Notes under the pieces: model-generated | The model's database searches: none | The model's input: only the letters and a program-made list of their open reading frames with translations | What the model was told of the DNA's origin: nothing | Program-made: the position numbers and the translations under genes | Assembly (NCBI GenBank): GCA_037127315.1 | Contig: JBBBDQ010000191.1 | Coordinates: forward strand, 17,427,501-17,491,500 | Length of the DNA stretch: 64,000 nucleotides | Direction of reading: 5' to 3' | Source of the DNA: Ascarosepion bandense | Taxonomy: Eukaryota > Mollusca > Cephalopoda > Sepiida > Sepiidae | In this document: positions 53,501-64,000 of the stretch, piece after piece | Layout: each line of letters begins with the position of its first letter | How positions within the stretch are numbered: the stretch's first letter is position 1

Positions 53501-56500
53501 ATTGACTGGAAGAAGTTAAAATTGTAAGGAAAGAAGGATTATGAGGATAGGGAGGATAAATGACGACTGGTCATTGACTGGAAGAAGTTAAGATTGTAAT
53601 GAAAGAAGGATTATGAGGATAGGGAGGATAAATGGAGACTGGTCATTGACTGGATGAAGTTAAGATTGTAATGAAAGAAGGATTATGAGGATAGGGAGGA
53701 TAAATGAAGGTTGGTCATTGACTGGAAGAAGTTAAGATTGTAATGAAAGAAGGATTATGAGGATAGGGAGGATAAATGAAGACTGGTCACTGACTGGAAG
53801 AAGTTAAGATTCTAATGAAAGAGGATTATGAGGATAGGGAGGATAAATGAAGACTGGTCACTGACTGGAAGAAGTTAAGATTGTAATGAAAGAAGGATTA
53901 TGAGGATAGGGAGGATAAATGAAGACTGGTCATTGACTGGAAGAAGTTAAGATTGTAATGAAAGAAGGATTATGAGGATAGGGAGGATAAATGAAGACTG
54001 GTCATTGACTGGAAGAAGTTAAGATTGTAATGAAAGAAGGATTATGAGGATAGGGAGGATAAATGAAGACTGGTCATTGACTGGAAGAAGTTAAAATTGT
54101 AATGAAAGAAGGATTATGAGGATAGGGAGGATAAATGAAGACTGGTCATTGACTGGAAGAAGTTAAGATTGTAATGAAAGAAGGATTATGAGGATAGGGA
54201 GGATAAATGAAGACTGGTCATTGACTGGAAGAAGTTAAGATTGTAATGAAAGAAGGATTATGAGGATAGGGAGGATAAATGAAGACTGGTCACTGACTGG
54301 AAGAAGTTAAGATTATAATGAAAGAAGGATTATGAGGATAGGGAGGATAAATGAAGACTGGTCACTGACTGGAAGAAGTTAAGATTCTAATGAAAGAAGC
54401 ATTATGAGGATAGGGAGGATAAATGAAGACTGGTCACTGACTGGAAGAAGTTAAGATTATAATGAAAGAAGGATTATGAGGATAGGGAGGATAAATGAAG
54501 ACTGGTCATTGACTGGAAGAAGTTAAAATTGTAATGAAAGAAGGATTATGAGGATAGGGAGGATAAATGAAGACTGGTCATTGACTGGAAGAAGTTAAGA
54601 CTGTAATGAAAGAAGGATTATGAGGATAGGGAGGATAAATGAAGACTGGTCACTGACTGGAAGAAGTTAAGATTATAATGAAAGAAGGATTATGAGGATA
54701 GGGAGGATAACTGACGACTGGTCATTGACTGGAAGAAGTTAAAATTGTAATGAAAGAAGGATTATGAGGATAGGGAGGATAACTGACGACTGGTCATTGA
54801 CTGGAAGAAGTTAAAATTGTAATGAAAGAAGGATTATGAGGATAGGGAGGATAAATGAAGACTGGTCACTGACTGGAAGAAGTTAAGATTCTAATGAAAG
54901 AAGGATTATGAGGATAGGGAGGATAAATGAAGACTGGTCACTGACTGGAAGAAGTTAAGATTATAATGAAAGAAGGATTATGAGGATAGGGAGGATAAAT
55001 GAAGACTGGTCACTGACTGGAAGAAGTTAAGATTATAATGAAAGAAGGATTATGAGGATAGGGAGGATAACTGACGACTGGTCATTGACTGGAAGAAGTT
55101 AAAATTGTAATGAAAGAAGGATTATGAGGATAGGGAGGATAACTGACGACTGGTCATTGACTGGAAGAAGTTAAAATTGTAATGAAAGAAGGATTATGAG
55201 GATAGGGAGGATAAATGAAGACTGGTCATTGACTGGAAGAAGTTAAGATTGTAATGAAAGAAGGATTATGAGGATAGGGAGGATAAATGAAGACTGGTCA
55301 CTGACTGGAAGAAGTTAAGATTCTAATGAAAGAGGATTATGAGGATAGGGAGGATAAATGAAGACTGGTCACTGACTGGAAGAAGTTAAGATTCTAATGA
55401 AAGAAGGATTATGAGGATAGGGAGGATAAATGAAGACTGGTCATTGACTGGAAGAAGTTAAGATTGTAATGAAAGAAGGATTATGAGGATAGGGAGGATA
55501 AATAAAGACTGGTCATTGACTGGAAGAAGTTAAGATTGTAATGAAAGAAGGATTATGAGGATAGGGAGGATAAATGAAGACTGGTCATTGACTGGAAGAA
55601 GTTAAGATTCTAATGAAAGAAGGATTATGAGGATAGGGAGGATAAATGAAGACTGGTCATTGACTGGAAGAAGTTAAAATTGTAACGAAAGAAGGATTAT
55701 GAGGATAGGGAGGATAAATGAAGACTGGTCATTGACTGGAAGAAGTTAAAATTGTAATGAAAGAAGGATTATGAGGATAGGGAGGATAAATGAAGACTGG
55801 TCATTGACTGGAAGATGTTAAAATTGTAATAAAAGAAGGATTATGAGGATAGGGAGGATAAATGAAGACTGGTCATTGACTGGAAGAAGTTAAGATTGTA
55901 ATGAAAGAAGGATTATGAGGATAGGGAGGATAAATGAAGACTGGTCATTGACTGGAAGAAGTTAAGATTGTAATGAAAGAAGGATTATGAGGATAGGGAG
56001 GATAAATGAAGACTGGTCATTGACTGGAAGAAGTTAAGATTGTAATGAAAGAAGGATTATGAGGATAGGGAGGATAAATGAAGACTGGTCATTGACTGGA
56101 AGAAGTTAAAATTGTAATGAAAGAAGGATTATGAGGATAGGGAGGATAACTGACGACTGGTCATTGACTGGAAGAAGTTAAAATTGTAATGAAAGAAGGA
56201 TTATGAGGATAGGGAGGATAACTGACGACTGGTCATTGACTGGAAGAAGTTAAAATTGTAATGAAAGAAGGATTATGAGGATAGGGAGGATAAATGAAGA
56301 CTGGTCATTGACTGGAAGAAGTTAAGATTGTAATGAAAGAAGGATTATGAGGATAGGGAGGATAAATGAAGACTGGTCATTGACTGGAAGAAGTTAAGAT
56401 TGTAATGAAAGAAGGATTATGAGGATAGGGAGGATAAATGAAGACTGGTCATTGACTGGAAGAAGTTAAGATTGTAATGAAAGAAGGATTATGAGGATAG

Positions 56501-57482
56501 GGAGGATAAATGAAGACTGGTCATTGACTGGAAGAAGTTAAAATTGTAATGAAAGAAGGATTATGAGGATAGGGAGGATAAATGAAGACTGGTCATTGAC
56601 TGGAAGAAGTTAAGATTGTAATGAAAGAAGGATTATGAGGATAGGGAGGATAAATGAAGACTGGTCACTGACTGGAAGAAGTTAAGATTCTAATGAAAGA
56701 AGGATTATGAGGATAGGGAGGATAAATGAAGACTGGTCATTGACTGGAAGAAGTTAAGATTGTAATGAAAGAAGGATTATGAGGATAGGGAGGATAAATG
56801 AAGACTGGTCATTGACTGGAAGAAGTTAAGATTGTAATGAAAGAAGGATTATGAGGATAGGGAGGATAAATGAAGACTGGTCACTGACTGGAAGAAGTTA
56901 AGATTATAATGAAAGAAGGATTATGAGGATAGGGAGGATAAATGAAGACTGGTCACTGACTGGAAGAAGTTAAGATTCTAATGAAAGAAGGATTATGAGG
57001 ATAGGGAGGATAAATGAAGACTGGTCACTGACTGGAAGAAGTTAAGATTGTAATGAAAGAAGGATTATGAGGATAGGGAGGATAAATGAAGACTGGTCAC
57101 TGACTTGAAGAAGTTAAGATTGTAATGAAAGAAGGATTATGAGGATAGGGAGGATAAATGAAGACTGGTCATTGACTGGAAGAAGTTAAGATTGTAATGA
57201 AAGAAGGATTATGAGGATAGGGAGGATAAATGAAGACTGGTCACTGACTGGAAGAAGTTAAGATTGTAATGAAAGAAGGATTATGAGGATAGGGAGGATA
57301 AATGAAGACTGGTCACTGACTGGAAGAAGTTAAGATTGTAATGAAAGAAGGATTATGAGGATAGGGAGGATAAATGGAGACTGGTCATTGACTGGATGAA
57401 GTTAAGATTGTAATGAAAGAAGGATTATGAGGATAGGGAGGATAAATGACGACTGGTCATTGACTGGAAAAAGTTAAAATTT
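50508..57482 (+). repeat. Satellite array, 72 bp monomer, about 97 copies
   Basis: Monomer: GAAAGAAGGATTATGAGGAT, AGGGAGGATAAATGAAGACT, GGTCATTGACTGGAAGAAGT, TAAGATTGTAAT. Variants include TAACTGACGACTGG, AAGATGTTAAAATTGTAATA, TCACTGACTGG and GATTCTAATG/GATTATAATG. Rare 71 bp units have AAAGAGGATT (51661, 53820, 55331). All six frames contain stops, so it does not encode protein. A block of about 30 units repeats (50.89-53.05 and 53.05-55.21 kb). Confidence 0.98.
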
Positions 57483-57535
57483 TAATGATCGGCGAACCAT
57501 CCAGCAATTATTGAAAAATTCTGTGTGAGTGAAAC

Positions 57536-57950
57536 TTTAAAAAAAAATCATTTCACTCCAAGGAAGGCGATAATGTCACTAGGACACGGAGGTTAGAGGT
57601 AGAGGTTAGAGGTTAGAGATTAGAGGTTAGAGGTAGAGAAAGAGAGTGAGAACTGAGGAAAGGGCAATAATGTACCAATGTTCAGGAAAACAGAAGAGGG
57701 CGATTGATGTTGTATTTAAATCTTTGAGGATTGTAAGTGGCAGAGAAACAAAATATCGGAAGGAATTTTCACAGGCGAGAAGTACGATAAAACAATCTGT
57801 TAGAATAGAAGTTGCATCTAATTCACTAAAAAACTGTGAGACTTAGCTGCTTTCTTAAATTCATGCAGTCGAGGCACTAAGAATAAAAGCTAATCAGAAG
57901 CGTTGCCATGAAAAGATTTGTAGGAAAGACAGTGAAGATAAGTCACGTCG
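57536..57950 (-). mobile_element. jockey-like LINE 3' end, degraded
   Basis: AAATCATTTCACTCCAAGGAAG, then TTCACAGGCGAGAAGTACG and GAAGCGTTGCCATGAAAAG parallel 29331-29796. Contains an inserted GGTTAGA heptamer tract at 57591-57640. Begins about 55 bp after the satellite. Confidence 0.65.
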
Positions 57951-58440
57951 TTTAAAAAGTGACTAAAGTGTAGATGTCAATTTGTGTCATATCATTGCAT
58001 TTCATTCGTTCAAAAAAATTAAAAAATCGGCAATAAACCCTTACGTTCTTAAAAATCAATAGGTGCTAATTTTTTTTTTCTTTTTGTATATTTAATTGAC
58101 TTTAGTTCATTCGGGCCGTTACATTCATAGCCAAGAACATACTAGCAACAGCTTGTAAAATTAGTTTAACTATAGTTGTACGCTGCGTCTTTCTGTTTCT
58201 AGGCCTAACTTCGTTGGGCACAAAACAAATTTCATCAGGAGTATCTTTTGTGACAAGTCAGTGGAACATATACTATATCTATGCTCTTAAAATAAAATAA
58301 TTATTTTATTTGAGAGCTTTTGTTATTACTTATTATTCTTGCATTTTTTTTTTCTAAAATAGCTTCAAATTTCAGGAATTAATGAAAAAATTATTTCCCA
58401 ACCGATTTTACCATATATATATATATAAGAATGAGAAAAA
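57951..58440. other. Unassigned DNA with a 34 bp AT palindrome
   Basis: 58284-58317, GCTCTTAAAATAAAATAA and its near-complement TTATTTTATTTGAGAGC. Confidence 0.6.
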
Positions 58441-58534
58441 CAATAACAAAAAATTTTAATATGAGCTGTGGTAAAAAAAAATGGGGACTGAGATAACAGG
58501 TCTATAAATTCTATAGCACTGGTGCCCCCCCCCC

Positions 58535-58870
58535 CCCCAAGAACACATGGCCCAGCGGATAAAACGTTGCAGTACTCTTGATCATTATGCATGGGGCGCA
58601 GTTGAGCGAGAGACAAAAAACCTTTCTAACACCAATGAGGATTATGGATGCATTCATCAACAAGGAGACCATCCAGAATAGTTGAAAGAGATTACGAAGT
58701 CTTCTGGGAGCTGTTGTCAAAGCAAATGTCCATTTTATTGAATAAATATACATTTTTAGTATTTTATGATATTTTTGTGTCGCTTTGGTAAATATATTTG
58801 GTAAAATAAGATGTCGGTGTTATTTTCATTTTTGTATAATTTAGACGATAATTTAGCTATCGCACGCTGT
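58535..58870 (+). mobile_element. mariner-like transposase C-terminus, copy T2
   Basis: Shifting frames contain a PS..N..LLIIMHGAQLSERQ-like phrase (family: PDLNPLDYYVWG.VERE), then NEDYGCIHQQGDHPE and VVKANVHFIE stop. The 3' UTR GAGATGTCGGTGTTA-like motif and TTGTATAATTTAGACGATAAT match T1 and T3. A C15 run precedes it at 58525. Confidence 0.65.
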
Positions 58871-61337
58871 ATAGCGCATTAAAACTATGGAATAAAGAAT
58901 ACTTTCAGCTATAACATATTTTTCCACATAGTCTTCGCCAATCGGTATTTATTTTCGAATCGTTGTTCATTTAACACGCTGACATCTGTGCAGGCATTCT
59001 TGAAATATAGATTGCCCTACACATTGTTGTCACTGCTTAAACATATTATCCACCGTCTAAATGCGCTAACATTCACAGTTTGGTCTCCATAAATATTCAG
59101 TAAGTTCGATTAATATCAATCCATGCAATTTTTCCATATTGATTAATTTAATTGCATGCATCAACTTCGTACGCACTTTCATATCAGACTCTATATTTTT
59201 CCAGAATGTTATCTGTAGCAAGGCAAAAATATTATGGGATACTGGCAAAAGATTCATCCTATACTGCCATACAATCAACACCAGCCTTAGATGTTGCGCG
59301 CAGACATATGATGTATTACTTTCAGAGAGTATGTGTGGAAGAATATGATATAGAAATATAAGATCAATGGTGCGTAATTGAAAGAAAAAAGGGAAAAATC
59401 GTATGCAACAAATTTCATTCTTCAGAAGGAAATATTCAATTTACTGATATTTGTTTAAAGTTTGGTTACTACCCCTGAAAATGTATCTGATTCCATCAAT
59501 AAAAACATTTAGTCTAAGGAATTTCTTTTGAAGAACTAAACATTTTACATAACCATTTTTTCACTTTTGAAATTCAATTACCCGTATGTATGTGACTGGG
59601 AATGTATACATGAGTTGGCTATTTGAAAGGAGTACGTGGTATAGCAGTACTTAAAAAAATTAATCGGAAAACATATTTCCACAAGTGACTGGGGTTGTTC
59701 TTGTTTTGTTGAACAGTAAGATTGTCAAATTGTCACATCATATGTGGCACGAAATGGTGTTTCGTTAACTGCAGTCATTGTTACGTCGTGGTTCCTGTTG
59801 GTTGTGTCGCTGTGTTAGTCTCCATGGTTGTCTACATGCCACTTCAACGAAGTCAAAAGATCTCTATTTACTACTACATCTCAAAACAGGCGTCTTTTTA
59901 CCAGGTGCATGATTTTATTGTAATAAATGACACAATACATATTATCTATATTGGTGATTTCTATTGTCGTTAGTACGGAAATCTTCACAATAACTTTTCA
60001 AAGACGAAGAGGGAAAAGTGAGTGAACTGCCTAGTCATTGCCTTTTCTAGTCATGTGTTCGCTACCAAGAATTTTGAAAAATTAAACTCATCTTTTTTTC
60101 ATCAGGAAATCTCGCATTCTTGTTAAATACCAATTAGTTCAATTTACGGACCAATGGAAAGAAAACACGATATTCTGCTTCTTCACCTCATCTGTTTTTT
60201 TCTTGCGGGACCTTTAACAGTTAGCTAACTCACTAAAATTAATAATATTTAAAAAATGTCAAAATTTTAATTTCCAACAACCGGTGTAAGAATATCGGTT
60301 CAGATATCTTTTATTTCTTAATTATGTGCCTTAAATTATATACCTTCATTTTAAAAACACAGTGTTAAATGGTTTCGCTCAGTTTCATCAGATAAATTGA
60401 CATGAACAACTCTCGTCACTGGCCTGTCACAGTGGTTCGAATATCATTTTTTTCTTAATTATTTACCTTAAATTATTCACCTTCATTTTAAACACAGAAT
60501 GTTAAATCGTTTGATTCTCTTTCATCATTAGATACATTGACATAAACACCTCTTGTCACTTGCCTGTCACATTTGTTGACAAAGAAAAATCTGGTTTGGT
60601 CAATAATTAGTCAAATCCCTCTCCCGTAATAACGCTTATCACCGTTGCTGTTGCGTAAGAAATCACCTTGCATCCATTTTAATCCTTGACAGGCGCGAGA
60701 GACATTTCGGAAAATATGGACATGCGACATCAGACTAATTCCATTAATAGGATGGAATTTATGAGGTCTGAAAAGTTAGTAATCAAATTAAATTCTATTT
60801 TTGACTACAAATGGCCGGATTTCTCCTACAGTTCAATTGTAGGCTTAAGTAATTTTATAATTCCAGCTAATGCATTGACACTCCAAGCTTTCATCTTTCA
60901 AATGAAAGTCGCGCTCATTATAGATGTATTCGTGAATATTTCCATATTTATATGTGTTTACCTATACGTCCCTCTCTCTCTCACTCCCCCTCTCTCTCTC
61001 TTTCTTACTAACTCTCTTCCTTTCACTTTTTCCAAAATTTACTAATCAAAAATTATATATTTATATGTTTATCTATGTTTACGTGTGTTTGCGTATGTTT
61101 GCGTAAATCGTCGTAGATAATGACATACGCCCTCTTGAGGCTCAGTAAATTTCAAATCAGCTCCCCCCGTTATAAATTAATGCACTTGTTCTAATGCTAA
61201 AACTAGATGTAACCAAATGATGAAGAAGCATTTACTTTCCACAACAAATATTTATATTTCAGTAGACTATCCTTCTTTGTCAATGCAATTAATTTATTGG
61301 CAAATATTAATCACATAGATCAAAACATTATATACAG
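58871..61337. other. Unassigned AT-rich DNA
   Basis: No splice-bounded coding, repeat family or RNA gene recognised. 60360-60420 and 60480-60555 are a diverged direct repeat (TTAAATGGTTTCGCTCAGTT / TTAAATCGTTTGATTCTCTT, each followed by TTGACAT.AAC). Confidence 0.5.
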
Positions 61338-61395
61338 GCTTACGTCCATATCACGTTTAAACACCGGTTCCCGTAAGGTCACAAAAGTCAAGCAA
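61338..61395 (+). pseudogene. 5S rRNA-like fragment followed by an A-run
   Basis: GGCTTACGTCCATATCACGTT, AAACACCGGTTCCCGT and GTCAAGCAA match the first half of 5S rRNA. It stops at about the TTAAGCAA box, where A13 begins, like a primed truncated copy. Confidence 0.65.
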
Positions 61396-61459
61396 AAAAA
61401 AAAAAAGAACAAGAGAATCCAGTCATGACTGTCAGACAATTTCTACAACCATATCACCC

Positions 61460-61795
61460 TTCATATCTAGCCTCCTAGCTACCCAGACTGCAATCTTATT
61501 GATTATTATGTGTGGGGCGAAGTTGAGAAAAGGAAGCAAAACAAAATCATTGTAACACCAAAAGTAAATTGCAGGCAAGGATTATGGCAACATTCACCAA
61601 CTTAAACAAGGAGACCATCCTGCAGGAGATTCTAAAATCGTAAAGAGGCCTTGGTTAAAGCCAATAGTGATTTTGTTGAATTATTTTACTTTTTAGTATT
61701 TAAAGATATTTTTGTGTAAGTATATCTGTTAAAATGAGATGTCGGTGTTAATTAATTTTTGTGTAATTTTGACAATCTATCCATGCACCTCTATA
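61460..61795 (+). mobile_element. mariner-like transposase C-terminus, copy T3
   Basis: CNLIDYYVWGEVEKGSKTKS is readable (the last catalytic-domain segment), then LQARIMATFTNLNKETIL in another frame and the AT-rich 3' end with ATGAGATGTCGGTGTTAAT and GTGTAATTTTGACAATCTAT. Frameshifted; N-terminal part absent. Confidence 0.7.
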
Positions 61796-61850
61796 ATTAA
61801 AACTTCCACATCAAATTTCAACTAAAATCTACGTGTTAGGCAAGGAAATG

Positions 61851-62148
61851 GTTGGTGCATTGGATATCGACTCGGAACGAGAAATCGGGAAGCCGAGTTC
61901 GAATTCCAGTTGAATTCCTTGCATTCACTTACGCGCAAATACCTTTGGGAAAGGTATTAATCTGTCTATTCCTTCCAGTTATGGGTTAAATAACAGGACA
62001 GATTGGGTTCTATGGCTTTGGTCGGCAACCAGTCGACCGTAGAAAGCAATGGCAATCTATTGCGGGATAATCTTCTGCCCAGTCAGTCATGTCTCTTTCG
62101 AGACATGATCGCCCAAGCGTGTATCACGTATGGCACTTAACTGACTGA
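61851..62148 (+). mobile_element. tRNA-derived SINE, full length, well preserved
   Basis: Starts GGTTGGTGCATTGGATATCG, B box GAGTTCGAATTCC, ends GGCACTTAACTGACTGA; no clear target duplication. Confidence 0.94.
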
Positions 62149-62344
62149 ACCGATACCTTAATTTATTGTGTTGTGTCCCTAAAAGGTTACTCTGTGAGTA
62201 ATGACCAAAACGGAGATTGTGAATAATAGCGTATCAACAAATCAAGATTCGCACAGCTAGTCAGTATAATCACTCTACTCTTTTATTCCAATAGTGTCTA
62301 CGAATTTAAGAGGATAAAAACATACCATTACTGTATGTAGGTAT

Positions 62345-62640
62345 ACTACCAGTCATAATTATTAGGCCACTCCAGTTTTTTAAAAGAAATTATGTATTTC
62401 ATACTATTTTTAGTATTTATTACCAAGTGGATAATTGTAAATGAAAATAAACCCTTATTATAGAAAGGCATTGTAAATCTCCACACAGATGAAAAAAACA
62501 ACGTCATGATTCAAAGATCCTAAAAATGTCAAGGGCAGAACATAGCGTAACGAATAAATGAGCTATACGGGAACTGTTGTTAACAATATAAAAGGGGCAG
62601 CTGAAATTTCTTGAAAATAGGGGCTCCATATGTTATTTCC
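62345..62640 (+). mobile_element. Possible Tc1-like 5' end
   Basis: TACTACCAGTCATAATTATT then AGGCCACTCCAG resembles a Tc1-like terminal repeat. 180 bp on, ATGTCAAGGGCAGAACATAG.. reads MSRAEHSVTNK.AIRELLL.., similar to transposase N-termini. The frame has stops; the catalytic part is absent. Confidence 0.4.
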
Positions 62641-62756
62641 TGCCGAATCTAAATATTTTAAACACAATTTAATAGCTTCAAGTAAATATATTTTTTAAGA
62701 AACTGTAAGCTTTCAACTATAGATTAAATTTATTGATGGTAATTTTTATGAAAATG

Positions 62757-63240
62757 TATTGTTTGTCATTTTGTTATATGTATAACAATATATGTTTATA
62801 TAAATCAATTGTTTGTCATTTTGTTATATGTATAACAATATATGTTTATATAAAATGTATTTTTTGCCATTTTGTTATATGTATAACAATATATGTTTAT
62901 ATAAAGTTTATTGTTTGTCATTTTGTTATATTTATAACAATATATGTTTATATAAAATGTATTTTTTGTCATTTTGTTATATGTATAACAATATATGTTT
63001 ATATAAAATGTATTGTTTGTCATTTTGTTGTATGTATAACAATATATGTTTATATAAAATGTATTGTTTATCATTTTGTATTGTTGGTCATTTTGCTATA
63101 AAATTTATAGTTGGTCATTTTGCTATAAAATATATAGTTGGTCATTTTGTTATAAAATATATTGGACATTTTGCTATAAAAAGTATTGTCGGTCATTTCG
63201 CCATGAATAAATATTGTTGGTATTTTTTTAATAAAAATGT
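62757..63240. repeat. 51 bp minisatellite (six units) passing into about 27 bp units
   Basis: Unit TTTGTCATTTTGTTATATG, TATAACAATATATGTTTATA, TAAAATGTATTG, with GTTATATGTATAAC as a perfect 14 bp palindrome. After 63065 only the GTTGGTCATTTTGCTATAAAA part repeats, five or six times. The 17-residue repeats on both strands are frame artefacts. Confidence 0.93.
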
Positions 63241-63384
63241 ATTGGTAGAATTTCTACTAAAAACATTGGATTTGCAAACTTTCATAGTGTTTTGTTTTTG
63301 TTTGATGGTTCACAATTTGCCCATAGCTGGGACCCTAACAGGTGCTACTACCCCAGGTCAAGGTTGAGCTGGAAACAACAACAA

Positions 63385-63610
63385 TTATGATGTAGTACCA
63401 TGAAGTAAACTTGGAGAATTTAATACTGACGAGATATACTGAAGACAAGAGAAGCAAGTAGAACAGGTCGAGTAAGTTTGACTGAATGGAAGGCAGAAGG
63501 ACAAAATGGATGATAAAGGGACAAACTTCATTTAGAAAATTATTAGATAAAACCATGGAGAGCCACGATCAAGCACATCCTGAATGAACACGGCGTATAA
63601 AAGGAATAAA
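63385..63610 (+). mobile_element. RTE-like LINE 3' end, very degraded
   Basis: KTMESHDQAHPE-like frames and CCATGGAGAGCCACGATCAAG.. ACATCCTGAATGAACACGGCG TATAAAAGG parallel the ORF end TGGAAAGCCATGATCGCC..CTGAAGGGACAGGGCACATAG of better copies. Confidence 0.5.
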
Positions 63611-64000
63611 GAATAGCATTTCAAATCAGTCAGAAATTTGTCTTTCAGCTGCTCGGAATTAATGTGAGACAGGTTAGGAATATTTTGTTTACCATGACAG
63701 GAAAACAATCCAGGTTATTATATTTTTGTATGAAATATATTTAAAAATGTATCATTCATTATTGAATAGAGGAAGTGATTTTAACAACACAGGTTAATAA
63801 CACAGGTTAGGAATATTTTATTTATTTCAATTATTTTGTCATTTCACTCACAGATGGTAAGAAGTCGATGAAGCTTTAGTAAAGTATAATACTTTTTCGC
63901 GCGGTGTCGAATCTAATGTCAACATAGTGGTGTTGTCAGTAGAAAAAACTTTGAATGAACCCCCATTTTCTGTGTTCAGTATCTTTGTTTAGTGCTTTAT
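63611..64000. other. Unassigned DNA to the window end
   Basis: A GGTTAGGAATATTTT phrase occurs at 63674 and 63803. Nothing else seen. Confidence 0.5.

Larger units (their letters stand above)
40962..64000 (-). other. Probable upstream RET intron, incomplete
   Basis: The exon before 40961 should encode HRDLAARN, DFG and the activation loop. I searched by eye on the minus strand for these motifs up to the window end and did not find them. If the gene is collinear, at least 23 kb of the preceding intron lies here. This is inference from absence; a short or diverged exon could be missed. Confidence 0.55.

Noticed and set aside
50508..57482. Regular 72 bp array considered as CRISPR
   Set aside because: Units are contiguous with no unique spacers, and the setting is eukaryotic.
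57591..57640. Telomere repeat
   Set aside because: The unit is GGTTAGA, not TTAGGG, is only about 50 bp long and lies inside a LINE remnant.
62733..63367. Cysteine-containing 17-residue repeats on the plus strand
   Set aside because: A 51 bp minisatellite open on both strands; no start context or family.

Overview
This window looks like a stretch of a mollusc genome, most likely a coleoid cephalopod such as an octopus. The case rests on a very abundant tRNA-derived SINE (about 18 copies or parts), 5'-truncated LINE tails of RTE-like, jockey-like and R4-like types that I associate with octopus sequence, 5S-rRNA-like copies, long GATA/ATCT and TA microsatellites, and host exons separated by enormous repeat-filled introns. 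Species assignment is inference; no search was run.

Host gene content is sparse but real. Three small minus-strand exons (40891-40961, 17439-17479, 13970-14066) carry consensus splice sites and join in frame. They encode the part of a receptor tyrosine kinase domain from just after the activation loop to helix G, and match RET best. The first is 71 bp, as I recall for human RET exon 16. The other two are 41 + 97 = 138 bp, the recalled length of human exon 17, so exon 17 appears split here by a 3.4 kb intron. I found neither the exon with HRDLAARN/DFG (expected above 40961) nor the exon with the CW..RP motif (expected below 13970). Most of the window is therefore probably RET intron. None of the long ORFs (for example the 500-codon frames at 36.4-38.0 kb) is a gene; they are frames through tandem repeats.

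Layout. 0-13.9 kb: SINEs, RTE-like and jockey-like LINE fragments (one 414 bp piece duplicated exactly), a hammerhead-ribozyme-like motif between TA repeats, very long hairpins, two Helitron-like elements. 13.9-17.5 kb: two RET exons among R4-like LINE tails embedded in ATT repeats. 17.5-40.9 kb: mariner-like fragments, CT-rich minisatellites, an ATCT compound microsatellite, LINE and SINE clusters, a 30 bp and a 54 bp minisatellite, a 5S-like copy, a T/G-rich block. 40.9-50.4 kb: third RET exon, more R4-like copies, a TA-bounded palindromic element, a third Helitron sitting inside a tandem repeat, and a purine-rich block. 50.5-57.5 kb: a 7 kb satellite of about 97 copies of a 72 bp unit with a higher-order period near 2.16 kb. 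57.5-64 kb: LINE and mariner remnants, one SINE, a Tc1-like end, a 51 bp minisatellite.

The most notable signals are: (1) a complete hammerhead ribozyme fold, and a family of about 335 bp elements bounded by TA repeats whose palindromes contain the same ribozyme core; (2) the split RET exon, with a GATA microsatellite only 12 bp from its 3' splice site; (3) evidence that the 72 bp satellite grew from a dispersed repeat with relatives at 1.2-1.95, 27.3 and 46.5 kb.
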